Of a stretch of 64,000 bases of DNA, positions 46,021 to 59,122 are shown in pieces. Numbering within the stretch: position 1 is the first letter of the stretch; every line of letters starts with the position of its first letter. A program made the translations under genes and the position numbers. Under the pieces are notes generated by a model that was given only the letters and a program-made list of their open reading frames with translations, was not told the origin of the DNA and did no database searches. The DNA lies in the NCBI GenBank assembly GCA_012845835.1, contig JABAKD010000029.1, positions 7,311,484 to 7,375,483 of the forward strand, in the 5' to 3' direction. Source of the DNA: Undaria pinnatifida (taxonomy: Eukaryota; Sar; Phaeophyceae; Laminariales; Alariaceae).

Positions 46021-46285
46021 TGATAGCTCGTGATAGCTCGTGAAAGGTCATGGGACATGTCATGGTATGTCATGGGACATGTCATGGTATGTCATGGGAC
46101 ATGTCATGGGACATGTCATGGTATGTCATGGGACATGTCATGGTATGTCATGGGACATGTCATGGTATGTCATGGGACATGTCATGGTGTGTCATGGGAC
46201 ATGTAATGGGAGGTCATGGACGTGTACTCGGGCTAAATGTCATGGGAGGTCATGGGATGTCATGGGAGGTCATGGACATGCAGCA
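46021..46285. repeat. 10-bp and 22-bp minisatellites (copy B)
   Basis: Two TGATAGCTCG units, then the 22-bp CATGGGACATG array with one half-unit slip (two CATGGGACATGT in a row near 46,095). Confidence 0.9.
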
Positions 46286-46442
46286 CTTCAATACGGTGTT
46301 GGTTGGTACAACGGTGGTACAACACCGTTGCAACGGTGCGACGCGATATCATATATATGGGAAGTTTCGTGCTATTTCCCGCGGGCATACCGCAGCATGT
46401 TACGATATGTCGCGATATATCGTGGCATATCGCGGCATGTCG

Positions 46443-46602
46443 CGACACGTCGTGGAACATGCCATGGCATATCATGGGTTTCCGTGGGACACCATGGGTT
46501 CCTATGGCATGTCCCACGGCATGCCGCGACAAGCCGTGGGACATGCCGTGGGACACGCAATGGGAACCCATGACATGCCATGGCATGTCCCACGACGTGT
46601 CG
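46443..46602. repeat. Nested palindrome (copy B)
   Basis: Outer arms 46,443-46,483 and 46,563-46,602 plus the same perfect inner hairpin. Copy B lacks about 90 bp present in copy A just before the palindrome. Confidence 0.88.
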
Positions 46603-47898
46603 CAGAAAAACAACACAATAATGTGGATACCAGCCGTAATGAGCACGCGGGAAACAAAAAAAATACACCGGGTATACATATAATATACCAAAAAGTACCG
46701 GCATTGGTATCTAATATCAACATACTCGTACTCAGGGGAGTACACAAAAAAAGAGAAAACGGAGCCAAACTCACTCCTAAAAAGGCCAAAACGAAAAAAA
46801 ATCGGAGCGTTGTGATTTTTGGGCGTGCGAATCGAGAAACTGACGGTTTTTTAGCAACGTTCCTTTTACTTGGTGTTAGTAAATCCCCCTTGTCTGCCTC
46901 CTCGAGAAAAAATGTGGGTAATTTTTTCTTCATCTTTTGTGTTCCCCTGCCTGACGTTCTTCGTACAACAATACTTCCAAGTACGATATCGTATAGGCAG
47001 CACCGTACCAGGTATGAAATTATTGGTACGGTTAGCATAACACGTAAAATGGCAAGATAGCAAGATAGCCCACCCCCGGAGGCCAATTCTTACGCAGCAG
47101 TCGGATCCGTGAGTCGAAAAGGGCCTTTTCCGACCGGACACTTTGGTCGACTGGACTCTTCCGGGTCTCCTTACCGTTTGGTTTCTTGTCCTATTGTCCT
47201 ATTGTACAGTAGGTGCATACTACCACGGATATCATGTATCTGGAATCGATTCTTGAGCGGGGCGGCGTCAGCCGCAGAACCCTCGTAGAATGCCTACACA
47301 AAGTATATAGACTATACTGTACTCTACCGTACGAAGTCAGTCGCACCGTAACACAAGCAAGATGGCAAGGCAATGCCGCACCTCCTGGGACGAGAACTTT
47401 CGAGGCTGTTTCCATGGTTTATCCGAAGCAACGGGGGGGGGAGGGGGGGGGAGGGGGCACAACGGAAAGGATCGCTTTCGTAAGATCTCGTCCCGCAGGT
47501 GTTTCCACAGACAGACGCAAAAATAGCCGCATCCATTGCTCCGCGTTTGCGCTGTTCACATTGTACCTGTTGTCGATGACATGTGGTCAGCTTCAATCAT
47601 GGTCCTAAAAGTACTCCATCTCGCGCGTTGACGTGCGGCATACGCTCTCCCCCCAGTTAGCCAACGAGGAGGAGAGGAGGAGAGGAGGAGAGGAGGAGAG
47701 GACGGGGCAACTGCAGCACATAGTGGTCCTTCGTCGATCAACCGCGCCGAGATTCGTTGACACGCCGTCTGCATAGATAAGACGCCGGCAGCAAGCCACA
47801 CCGACGATTGCATCCACATCGCACAGCCGCATTCTACGGGCTGTGATAACGGTGAGCAAAGGATATACATCTGGTACGTCTCTTACCGTCGTCAAAAC

Positions 47899-48200
47899 CT
47901 TTTTTTTTTGCTTTCATCCTCCGGCGGATGGGGAAAAATATAGCTTAAGCTCACCACACCTCCACATATTTTCATAGACGTCGTGCGTGTGTCGATTTCA
48001 CTCAATTGCTTTCGCAATCCACCACTAACTAGCTGGCGTGTCCTTCGATTCCCGCGATAGCGATAGCGCGAGCTGTCTCTACCGGCGGTCCCTGTTACTA
48101 CTCCGGCAGCGCAAGCTGCCGTTGTATGCGGATGCGTGATTATGTCGACCCGGCCTGACCCTGAGGGCCAGGTGCGGTAGAGATAGCCACCCGCCATACA
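47899..48200 (-). mobile_element. Hairpin-tailed element, family 2 (copy B)
   Basis: Counterpart of 14,162-14,463. Confidence 0.7.
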
Positions 48201-48884
48201 TACATGCTGCTTTGTAGGTTTAAGGCCACATCGGGTGCTCTGAGCCTCGACACGACGGCAGACAGCAGTCAGCAGTGCTACGAGGATATATGTATGTGCT
48301 ACGAATGGGATGTTGGTTGTTGGTTAGGTATTGCTGCTCCGTGGAACGTGTTGCACTTACTTATGCTATTGCCTTGTTTAGTTATAAATTGACTTGACGA
48401 GAAAAGCGAGAAACGGAAACGAAAAACAGCAGGAGGTATATGATATACGTACAGTGAGGTACTCGATTTAAGAGCCCGTCTCCGAGCCGCCCAAAACGAC
48501 CGCTCACATCGCCGTGACTCTTTTGTGTCACATTGGGTATCATATAGGTCTAGTGCACGTATTTAGGCGTCACAAGGCGTGAAAAGCCGGTTTGACGACG
48601 GCGTCTATTTACAACCTATGGACTGCGAAACATGTACAGCAGTCCACACCCCATTATTATTTGTGTGGTAGGGTTGAAATGGTTGAAACGGAGTGCTGAA
48701 TCAGCCACACCTACTTTTTTATTGGTGAACACCTCTACCCTCATCCCGGCCGGACCGGATTACATTTTGGCACCCTGCTCCCTCTCTAGTGTTGCGAATC
48801 AACGAAATTGCGTGGTTGATTTGATTATTGACTTTTTGGGCTTGTTTCGATCATGTTTTTTTCTTTTCTTCTTTTTTTCCATCC

Positions 48885-49203
48885 CAATTTTATCCTCGCA
48901 TTAACTCTCGCGCTCCCTCCCAGTCATAGCTCAGATCCGGGGTCACATAGCGGGCCCTCCTCTCCCCTCCCCACTACGTACGGTATAATAACGTCTTCAC
49001 TTTTATCGCGAGAAGAATTCAGCGTTTTCTTCCTTCGTCGACTCGCGTCGAATTGTGCCTACCCACGCTGCTAGGCGTTCTCAGCAGTTAGTTGGTCCTT
49101 TTTTGCGCATTTTTACAAATAAAGTCAAAAACTCACCACGGTGGGAACTCAAGGACCAACGCTAGTAGTATTCGAGGGTAACCACTAGACCACCGGGGCG
49201 ACC
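48885..49203 (-). mobile_element. tRNA-headed SINE-like element, family 3 (copy B, first)
   Basis: Counterpart of 15,140-15,455, with the A box GTGGTCTAGTGGTTA kept. Confidence 0.7.
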
Positions 49204-50461
49204 AGCTGGTTGTGGTGTAATCATGATTAGTGCTAGTTGACAGATTAATCATGATCATTTTATTATTTGTACAAAGGTCTAAATGGATACTTTTCGTTCT
49301 CGCCTGATCGTGATTAAATCATGATTAAAATAGTGATAGTTGATATTTAATAGGTTAATCATGATTGTTTGATTATTTGTAGAGAAATGAGTATTTTTTG
49401 TGTTCGTTCTGGGATTATATTGTTTGACCGTTTCGTTTCGTTTCGTTTGTCACGAGAGAGACTTGTGCTGCCGTTGCCTCCGGACGTCAAGAATCTAGCG
49501 TTGAGCAGTAGGATGGATGGAAAATAACGAAGGAATATATCAAGCGAAAGCTTTATAGTGTCTTCTTCCTTCCTTGTCATATCATAGGTCATGGGGATAC
49601 CTTGGCCTCCCCCAAAAGTTTTCGCTGTTGTGAGTAAGAGGTTACATACTGCTTCTGCGCAGGCCATGGTACGCATACCTACTTCAACTTTGTGTACGGC
49701 TCAGGCTGCGTAGCTTTCTTATACCAGCTACTGGTATGATTTAGAGGGTGTGCTCCACGCACTAACTTTGGTATATATATGTCAACCTTTCGAGGGCAGC
49801 TGTCTCGGTTATAGCTTATTTCGGTCCAAGTCGAGGGCGTACGAAAAAAACACCCGCAACCCACACTACAGACTGGTTCGAGTGAAAAGCCCGAGAGCAT
49901 CTCCCCCACGAATGGGGACGAATGCCGCTCGCAATATCTAGTCAAAGAGTGAATACTTGGCGTCATACTGACTCTTATGACCAGCGGAAGGGGGTGACAT
50001 GGCCAGTTTTTTATCTAACAGCCTCGGGCTGTCTGTCTCTAGGAGCGAAACTCGTATCGACCAATGACACAGGCCTTCAGTTTTTCAATAATATTTAGGC
50101 CTTTCCAAGCGGGGGGGAGAAAAAAATTGTATAGCATTTTGCACGACCCGGTGGGAGATACTCCAAGGCATGTCTGTAGATTTTTTTTTGCGAAAAAAAA
50201 CGAAGATCTGACCTCCCTCTGTTCAATATTAAGCGGAATCCAGCGGTGAACTGGATCCTCCACTAGAACCAAGTCATTTAAAGGAAGTGACGCATCTTAC
50301 TCATTTTTACGAACAAAAGTCCAAATGCCCACGCTGTTTTTGAGAGATAGAGAGCTTGACGTTTTGCACACGTGTTATACATATTCATCCCGAGGCCTGA
50401 CCTCCTTTCTTTTTTTCTTTTTTTTTTCGCCGAACATTTTTGGTCTGAAACCACTGTTTTT

Positions 50462-51042
50462 GAAAAACGAATCTTGATCTTGTTTTTCATCCAGATATTC
50501 TCTTCCCCGCGCATTTAACCCCTTTAGAGCCCCTGGACCCCTCTATACTAAATCCAAGTAGTTTCGTCCCCAAAAACGGGTTTCCAGTTGTAAAGGGGTT
50601 AAGTCGATTTTCATCGCGGAAAGCACAAAACCGACTATTCTCTTATTAAACAAACTGTTCGAGCTCTCTTTCAGGGCTTCCCGGCAAACCTACCCATCGC
50701 CACAGGGGCACATAACTCGATTTTAAGAGCTGGGTAAGATTCGCCCGAGACGTAAAAAATCCCGTTATTTTCCAGACATATATATATATATCTGGCCAAG
50801 ATTATCGCAAAATGAGTGTTACTGTTGCAGAAGATGTTGATTCTCTCTTTGTTCTGGGAATAATTGAAAATCAATCCCTGTAGCAACGGATAGGTTCCAT
50901 CGATGGAAAGCCCTGCAAGAGAGCTCGAAGATTTTTATTTTCAACAGGATGGTCGCCTTCGTGCTCTCCGCGAGAAAATTGACTTAAATACGTAGTAGGA
51001 AAGAGAAGACCTGGAGTAAAAACAAGATCAAGATTCGTTTTT
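50462..51042. repeat. Long imperfect inverted repeat (copy B)
   Basis: Counterpart of 16,714-17,292. Some paired positions differ from copy A (for example TCATCGCGG against TCCTCGCGG), so the arms evolve separately. Confidence 0.8.
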
Positions 51043-51224
51043 CCATGACGGTGGCCTAACGTGGTCAACCTTTTCCAAGAAATCTCGACTGACGAAAAGT
51101 CAGGCGAAAAAATTAACAATTCAACACAACACCCAGGCGAGGTCTTCGCAAAACGGCACACAGAAGACGTGTGAAAAATTCCATTTATTTCCAGTTCCCA
51201 GTCTAGAGCGAGAAAACGGTGTGG

Positions 51225-51506
51225 TCCCCGAGTAGCCCTTACCCCCAACAAACTCTCCAAGCATCACCCTCTGTGGCAGACGCTGCTCCCCCATACGTGC
51301 TACGAATCCCGCAAACAATATCCTCCGTTTGCGCACTATCGCCTCTATGCCCTCGGAAGCTGCCTTGGCAAGCGCGTCGGCGTACGATAGGGTGTGGTCG
51401 TCGCGATTCCGTTTCCGCCATCCGAGGCATTGATTGGAGGAGCATGGAGTTTTCAAAACACTGGTGAACATTCGCCGGGGAATACGTTCCGGGCTTTTCA
51501 CTTCAA
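51225..51506 (-). pseudogene. Second non-LTR reverse transcriptase relic (copy B)
   Basis: Encodes ERIPRRMFTSVLK, VRKRRILFAGFVARMGEQRL, PQRVMLGEFVGGKGYSG. It keeps a more typical end than copy A. Confidence 0.7.
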
Positions 51507-51949
51507 CCAGCCTGTAACACCCCCGCCGCCCTTAGGATGGGCCGATCTATTTCGCCATTGATCGCCATACAATACAAGCATACACAGCCCCAAATGTGGT
51601 TACTGCCTGTCCAGATATGCACAACGAAGCCCATCTCATATTAATAAACAAAAATCACCAAAGTTGGGGTGATTGATTTAATCATGATTATTTGATTATT
51701 AACCGATAAATCAAGCAAAAATTGATTTGATTATGAGTGGAAATAATCATCATAAAAAAAAACGTGATTAATCATCGCGTTGATTGTTGATTCACAACAC
51801 TACAATTACCCCTCTCGGCAACAGGTAGTGCACAAGCATATAAGGGTAAGGGTTAGTGGAATAGCGCATGGACCTCAGTCAAGAGCTGCCGTCCACATGG
51901 GCTGTAAATAGTAAATAGTCCCTCCCCGATTTGACCGCTTTCGCTTTGT

Positions 51950-52375
51950 CAAACGCTCTTGAACCGCGTATCATACTGCTGCACAGTATGGCCTTCACTC
52001 TTTCCCTGGTGCACTTTCTTTCCAGCTCACCCTCTTTTCGTATGGTACGGGCAACGGATCCGGGGCCACATAGCAGGCACTTCTCCCTCCTCCCCTCTAT
52101 GATATTAAGTATCCCGTTTTTTCGACCAGTCAGTGTGTAGTGAGCAAGAAGGGTTCAGCATTTGCTTCCCTCGTCGACTGGCGTCTTACTGTGCGTGCCG
52201 GGAACTGGGGCTACGAACAGGCGCTTTTTGGTGCAATTTTCGCACAAAAGCGAAAGTTGAAGTTCCTTCGGGGGGGCTCGAATTGCGAAATCGACCTCAC
52301 TTAATTTCTGCGGCTACTTATTGTAGTGACTACAGGCAGGACGAAGTTGTCTACAGACCACCGGAGGCGCCGTCG
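51950..52375 (-). mobile_element. SINE-like element, family 3 (copy B, second)
   Basis: Counterpart of 18,190-18,640. Confidence 0.6.
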
Positions 52376-52672
52376 TTATTGTTTTTGTTTTTCTATCGAT
52401 TTTACTCACACTGCTGTTACTTTCCAAGCCAACTAAATCATTGCCATAGGTTTATCCTCAAGTGACCTTCTGGACAAAAGCCGTGGTCACATATATATGT
52501 CTTCCCTTCCCCCCGGTGAACTAATTTCATACGTGCCTTCATTTTTCTTGCGCGTGTATTTATTATAGGGTTCAGCATTCCCACTGCTCGTCGATTTTCA
52601 TCGACTTTTGCTAACTGACGTTTTCGCGCTTCCTTTCCGAGAGCCCATCTTATGCACAACAAGAAAAAGTAT

Positions 52673-53035
52673 ATTATAAAAATTAAAATACACTCCAGCT
52701 GTGAGATCGAAGATTTCGTCGAAACTCATCTTTGCAAGCTGTGTGTGATACTCCGATCGCGCGCATTACGAGTTGTGTGTCCTCATTAAGGATATAGGTC
52801 GGCGACTCCCCTTACAGCTACAGTGTAGCTATCAGGGTCAACAGGATGATTTTAGTCAGTCTGTGCGCGGAAACTATAAAACCCGTTTCTGAGGGGGACA
52901 AAATCTGACAGCTGTGAAGGGAAAGGGGGGGCCTGGTTTTGATCAAAAGCGAGCGGGTTTGGAGGGGGGCGGGGGGGGGGGGGGGGGGGGGGGGAGGGGC
53001 AATTTGTGCATGTAAGCTATAAATCCTTTCGAGGG
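52673..53035 (-). mobile_element. 363-bp retroposed element with 9-bp target duplication, copy B only
   Basis: Flanked by AAAAAGTAT at 52,664-52,672 and 53,036-53,044. Copy A at about 18,905-18,915 has a single AAAAAGTCT there. The insert is an inverse, internally shortened relative of 26,640-27,060 (same GGGGAGTCGCCGACCTAT and GATGAGTTTCGACGAAATCT). It includes a G-rich tract of over 25 bases at 52,966-52,994. Confidence 0.85.
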
Positions 53036-53430
53036 AAAAAGTATGTATCGTGTACGAGTATATACTCGTACGAGTACAGCAGTATGCGGATCTCTTGTTT
53101 CTGGCCATGCTGCAACTCTCACTGGTATGTAAAGCAGGGAGTTCCTACACTATTTTTCAGTACAAAAGCGACCATGTTATTATTCTCTTCAAAAAACTCG
53201 AGCCTAAAATTCTCAACTGCCCAACCCTTAATTGAGCGATGCCGCGTCCTGTACGCACCGTTTACGATGATGTGTATCACGTTCAGGCTCTAAAACCTCA
53301 TCACCCTTTACCACATACATACTCCAGGCAGGGGTGGAATTAATTGTGGAATTATTATTCAGCGTACCACGGTGATAAATTGGCTTGGTTATTTCGAATT
53401 ACAAAAACATACCTGGTACCGGGTATGTAC

Positions 53431-53630
53431 AAGGTAAGTTCAGTGTGCCCATTTGACCTTTTCACTTGTGCGCCTTCTTCCGTATCGTGCGTTTTTAGGC
53501 GGGAAAGCGTAGTATTTCCCGGACGAATTTTGATTTCACTTGGTTTTTCGGATCTTCCTAGGGCTCCAGCACTATTGTGTGACCACGGACTCTAGATTTT
53601 TGACAAGAAGAGTTAATGTGAGAAAACAAC
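53431..53630 (+). mobile_element. ~200-bp SINE-like insertion, copy B only
   Basis: Flanked by ATGTACAAGGTA and ATGTACGAGGTA, a 12-bp target duplication with one change. Copy A has the site once (near 19,288). The 3' end, TGTGACCACGGACT with TTAATGTGAGAAAACAAC, matches 59,838-59,890, where it ends in (CAA)n. Confidence 0.8.
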
Positions 53631-54189
53631 ATGTACGAGGTATGATATACCAGGTATACAACATCGACCGACCGAGGTGGTATATGCTTTATTAACGGGC
53701 GTGATAAAAGAGGTGTGGTATATCATACTTGTGATTTTTCAAGAGAGGTTTGCTGCCACACTCCGAGCGAGTGGGGCACGAAAACACGGGACTTGACCAA
53801 ACAAAACACAGGACGGGCATGTGGATGCATTGCCAAACCTTGCTGGCTGTTGTTGATGTTCACGGTCAACGCTGACGTTTAGGCCGCCCCGGTTTGTTCT
53901 GGAAAAACGATACCAACACACTCTGCGGAACTCCGCGACTGTCCTTGCCGACCTCGAGCCGCCCAAAGGGTAAGAGTTGAGGTTAGGTTAAGGCTATGGC
54001 TAGCTCTGCGGTCGGATTGGTCTGGGTTGACGTGCAACATTGAAGTTGACCATAAACGACAGGCAGGACGTTTGTTGCCTGCGCGTCCTGCAGTTGGGGG
54101 AGGGCGATATCTTGGGGGTGTCATACTGATTACGACGTATAGCCTGGATGGTATTTATTATTATTATATTTTTTTGCGCACAACTACTT

Positions 54190-54465
54190 TCCAGCTTCTG
54201 GACAAGCCGTGGGGTCACAGGTGTCGTCCCTTCTTCCCCCCGGTGCTTGCCTTCAATTTTTATCGCGCATAGGGTTCAGCAATCCTACTGCTCGTCGTTT
54301 TTCATCGACGGTTGCTAACTCACGCTCTCGCGCTTCCCGCAAGTCAATTTATGCTCAAGGAAAAGTCCCCACGAATTTATACGAGTATGCACTCGGGCTG
54401 ATTCGAACTCACGAAACTGACCAGGCTCGAGGATAACCTGATACGCCACCGGGGCTGCCCTATTT
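54190..54465 (-). mobile_element. tRNA-headed SINE-like element, family 3 variant (copy B)
   Basis: Counterpart of 19,830-20,110, with one change in the B-box flank (GAGTTCGAATCAGCCC). Confidence 0.65.
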
Positions 54466-55179
54466 CCAAGTGACTATTTTGCAGTTAATTGCTATTTTGC
54501 TATTTTGCTAAATGCAAAAAAAAGTAAAAGGCGCCCATCTACCTACCAAATATCCAGATACAGCGACGCTTACCCTGAGCCATGTTGGAGGAGAGAAGGG
54601 CAGCGAAAGAGCAGGTTGTCAGCTTAGCTTTGCAGTGTTGAAGAGTCCACACGGTAGAGAGATGGATGGCTTTCTAGGCGGTGCGAGGCGAAACGCTGAC
54701 TGACCGACTGACCGTCGAAAGCGGAGAGTTTACAACGAGAAAAAGGCGTTTCCCACTAGGGATTTTTTTCCCATTTTTTCCGTTAACTTTTACCAGGTAC
54801 AGATTTGTGTGTACGGCGTTGTTTCCACAGGTACTGAGTATTATGCCAGGCATGCGGTATTAGGTGGTGTTGACAGCTCAGTTGGCCTGGTTGACAGCCC
54901 CACCAACCCGTGTGGACAACTGGGCGTTCGTTTGTCGCCCAAGAGAAGGGCCCAAGCCAGCCTTTCAGTGTGATGCGAATATGATCCCGCTATTAACCAC
55001 TTCGAAGCCTAATATTGTGTAGCACACAGGCAGACCGAAAACGAGACGAGCTCGATCTAATCAATGATGGGCCTCTTGTATCGGAAGAGCTTGCAGTAGC
55101 ACGTGTGTCGGCAGTTCAGTAGGGAGGGGCTGTACAACTCGGTTCAGACATTAGACTATTCCAAACTCTATACTTGGCA

Positions 55180-55315
55180 TGCATTACGATGCATTATCTC
55201 TGTGTCGTAGCTTGTGACCACAGAGCTGATCTTTTTAGGGTGAAGAATCAGTACGGACACTGGGTGTGCTGGATGTCGACGAGTAGAAGAACGGTTTAAT
55301 GTGAAGAACACACAC
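55180..55315. other. Extra ~140 bp in copy B
   Basis: Copy A reads ACTTGGTCTACATTCATTCG; copy B has about 140 bp between ACTTGG and ACATTCATTCG, ending in (AC)n. No inverted repeats or target duplication were seen, so it may be a deletion in copy A. Confidence 0.7.
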
Positions 55316-55374
55316 ACATTCATTCGTAAGAAACCTGAAAACCGGCTCTATCATAGGCAGGTCATTTTCTACTT

Positions 55375-55512
55375 TTTTTTTTTTTTTTTTCATCCTCCGG
55401 CGGATGATGGGGAAAAATAAAGCTTTAGCTCACCACACTTCCACGTATTTTCATACGCGTCGTGTGTCGATGTAACTCAGTTGCTTTTGCAGCCCAACGC
55501 TAGCTGGCAAAA
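55375..55512 (-). mobile_element. Family 2 element, truncated (copy B)
   Basis: Counterpart of 20,881-21,010, with the tail box next to a longer T tract. Confidence 0.7.
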
Positions 55513-56637
55513 ATGACCCTTAGTGTGGTGCGTCGAGAAGGGACAGAAAGAAATTGCTAAAACTTCTTCACGGGAAAAAAATAAAAACTCGTACCCTAGC
55601 AGGGAGGGGGGAGGGAGGAGAAGAGGCTGATTAATGACCTCGGATCTAAGTTAGGTCTCGGGAGGGAGGAAGAGAAAGAAAAAGTGCGAACGTAATACGT
55701 ACCAGTATATGAGATGAGCACAAAGCAAGCCGAACCGAAAATAAAAAAAAGATTTCTTCTACATTCCTACAGACAGCGAGCGCCTAGACGACCTATTCGT
55801 ACTTTCTTATTTTTCAAAATTCTAGGAGGGCAGATTTCTGAAGATAAATGGGTTTTCCTTCAAGAGGGTCGATACTATAATATACTTACTTGCTACACTG
55901 TAGTTGCAAGGGGAGTCGCCGACCTACCGCACAGCCCGTAATACGCGCGATCGGAGTATCACACACAGCTTACTACGAAGATGAGTTTCGACAAAATCTT
56001 CGATCTCACAGCAGCTGGAGTGTATTTTCATTTTTTATAATATATATACTTGTTCTTAATACACTTGTTCTTGTTCTCTTCAACGCGCCTCGTGAGCGAG
56101 GCAAACCCCGTGGATATAGCATCCCATCATGTCTTGTGTATTGAGGATAAAATATTATACTTACCTGTGGTACCTGTGTAGGGGGGGGGTGCATACAGCA
56201 GTTGTGCGTACTCAATCAAGAGGGTATATATATGCTGGCAAGGAGAATGGATTGGGTTAGTATAGACTATAGTATTCGGAGCATTTCATCAGTTGGATTT
56301 GCGTTCGGAATTAATTTAATTGTGAACTGCACATACATTGTCGGCAAGGTGTTCATGAGGGAGGACAGACCTTTACTTCACCCGTCTTAGCACACAAGAA
56401 AGAACAGATGATACACACAGCACTAAAGATTACCGCATGTTTTTGAAAGCTTTTTGTTGCGCTCGTAGTGTGTTTTTTTAACAGTTCATGAGAGGGCATC
56501 GACCCAACCCAACCAGCCCCAGCCCGAAACCTGACCCCAACACTAGCCCAAACCCAAGTACAGGCTAATCAGAGGCTCCGACCCGAGATCGGCTTCGCCG
56601 CGCGTTTGGGGAACTCTGCTAGAACTCTGCTACTTAC

Positions 56638-56832
56638 CTCGCAGTCGGCGGCCACCTCGGTCTTGTTGTCAGGCTTCATCGCCGTACTCGCAGTAGAACT
56701 TCGGCGGCTCGTTGTTGTTGTCGTCGCAGTTGTTGTCGTAGCGAACGATCTTCTTATACAACCATCTGCTGTGATGCCGGACGCATCGCAGGGAGGTGTA
56801 AATGTGTGTTGGATAGTTGCTATGTTTGCCAT
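56638..56832 (-). pseudogene. Possible coding exon relic with a perfect donor (copy B)
   Basis: Same length and donor GAG|GTAAGT as 22,144-22,338. The alternative frame reads KKIVRYDNNCDDNNNEPPKF, which favours a decayed gene over chance. Confidence 0.35.
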
Positions 56833-57559
56833 TTTTTTTTTTTTTTTTTTCTTTGTTCTCCGGCGGCTGGGAAAAAAAAGCTTACCTGGTATTGTTTGCC
56901 ATCATCCGCCGATCAATGTAGTATGTATAGTATGTGCAGTAAGATGTACATTCATATCGACAGCAATAACCAAGGGGAAAGCCCACAGCAGTGGATACAT
57001 ATGTGCACATAACATCATACAGATAGGTATGATATAACAAAGCCGGTAGTCTATACAAGTACGTACCTGGTAGTCTATATGGTTTGTATGTAATCGAGAT
57101 GAGATATTTCCATACTCCTCGCAGACGCATCGATCGGCGTGAGACAATCTGCAGGCACTGCTGTGACCCCCTTGTCGAGAAGATCAGCTTCGAAAAACGT
57201 CCGGAGGGGTGTGTTATCCTGAGGAGTGCTTTACGACGTTGGTAGTCGTCAACCACCAGGGGGCGGAGATCTAATACCCGTCGGGCAGATCAGATAGATA
57301 GATAGATAAATAGATTATCTAGTTTTTTGGGAAGCATTCCGGATTTACCTCGTCTGCAAGGTCTAACCGTATCTATGCGTGCTGGCTGAGATCTGTATCA
57401 TATGACATACCTGGTACATATTTTATAACTACCGAGGACCAACGCCCGAATGGGTAGGGTGGACCGTAACTGGACCAAGTCCGGCGGAAGGCCATCTCCC
57501 ATGGCCAGGGGTTTTGTTAGTGGTTGAGCTTGCGCAAGTCCCACACTACTACCCGGAAA

Positions 57560-57860
57560 GATGACATTCCGGGTGGCTATTTCCACCGAAACTGACCCTC
57601 AGGGGACAGGCCGGGTCGACATACACACGCATCCGTATACAACGGCAGCGTGCGCTGCCGGGGTTGTAACGAAGACCACTGATGATAGGGACAGCTAACG
57701 CTATACCTACAATGGGACACGAAGGGTGCGCCAGCTAGCGTTGGGCTGCGAAAGCAACTGAGTTAAATCGACACACGACGCGTATGAAAATACGTGGAAG
57801 TGTGGTGAGCTACGATCGTAGAGCTTTATTTTTCCCCATCCGCCGGAGGATAAAAAAAAA
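57560..57860 (+). mobile_element. Family 2 element, plus strand (copy B)
   Basis: Counterpart of 23,056-23,352, with a (TA)n extension after the A tail. Confidence 0.75.
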
Positions 57861-58432
57861 ATATATATATATATAACTATTTTTCAAGGACGTCGTCAGC
57901 CGTGAGTTCGACGAATTTCAGGTCAATACTCATATTTTTTTGCAAGCTGCGTTGTTGGTACTCGTGATATATTATAAATGGGTGATTTTGTATTGGGAGA
58001 TGTCCTATTTTTTGTCCACTATAACGGTAAGTGTTGGTATTTATACTTTATTTAGGTGGGGAATTTTGAGCTAGGTAAAACATCACATAAACATATATAA
58101 AATCATTCCTTGAATATAGAGCCATTCCTTGGTGTCATGGACTTTGGTCCGGAGTTTTTTGTCTCGGCCTAAGTATGCGATTCGCGGAACTGGAATTCTC
58201 GGTCGAATATGGCTTGGTTCGAGCGCCGCCTTCGGGGGGCGGCTCCAACGCCCCTCGCCCTGCCGTGTCCGTTCCGGACATCGACGTGGACGCGGACGGG
58301 TGCCGAGCGAGACGAGCGAGTGTCGAGGAGGAATTTTGGAAAAAATGTTGAATCTTAATGGCTGCAACGCCTGAATGATTTACAAAATTGGCATCATTTC
58401 CAAACGGTACGTGATAATGTTTGGAATTTTGC

Positions 58433-58665
58433 GTACCGGGTGAGAACAGCAGTAGGTACGACGAGCATGAACGCCAACTGACGGCATTGGCAAACACACA
58501 ACATCAGGTGAATGCAGCAGCAGTAGTAGCGGAAGGGCGAAACTTCTAGCACATACTGCAGCAACTAGTAGCAACCAGAACCACAGCAGATAGCTCAAAG
58601 TGCAGTACGAGTGCAGTTGGCAAGTTTAGTCGTACACGCATCACTCTGTCCAATAGTCTATATAT
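58433..58665 (+). repeat. Direct repeat, left unit
   Basis: GTACCGGGTGAGAACAGCAG through CATCACTCTGTCCAATA. It is repeated at 58,905-59,122 with small indels. The units lie about 240 bp apart. Confidence 0.85.
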
Positions 58666-58904
58666 AACAGCATCTCAAGCAGGTAGAAGAGCCGTCTCTC
58701 CGGCCTTTGGCCTTGGCTTTAGCACGGCCGCTGACACTCCAGCCAGCCTCTGCTGTAGGCATGAACGAGTGCGGTTGATTCGCAGCGAACTATCCCGCTG
58801 TGCTCGCCTCTATGTGGCCATTGTCCATGCAATTTCATGCCACCCCCCTTCTGTTTTGAGCTCGTCGTCGTGCCGTCGAGGTACGAGGAAACCCGTACGT
58901 ACTG

Positions 58905-59122
58905 GGTGAGAACAGCAGTATGTACGACGAGCATGAACGCCAACTGACAACATTGGCAAACACACAACATCAGGTGCAGCAGCAGTAGCCGAAGGGCGAA
59001 ACTTCTAGCACATACAGCAGCAACTAGTAGCAACCAGAACCACAGCAGATAGCTCAAAGTGTAGTACGAGTGCCGTTCGTTGGCAAGTTTAGCCGTACAC
59101 GCATCACTCTGTCCAATATATA
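58905..59122 (+). repeat. Direct repeat, right unit
   Basis: Second copy of the 58,433 unit. Together they could be short LTRs of a tiny non-autonomous element, or a local duplication. No primer-binding site or polypurine tract was recognised. Confidence 0.8.
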
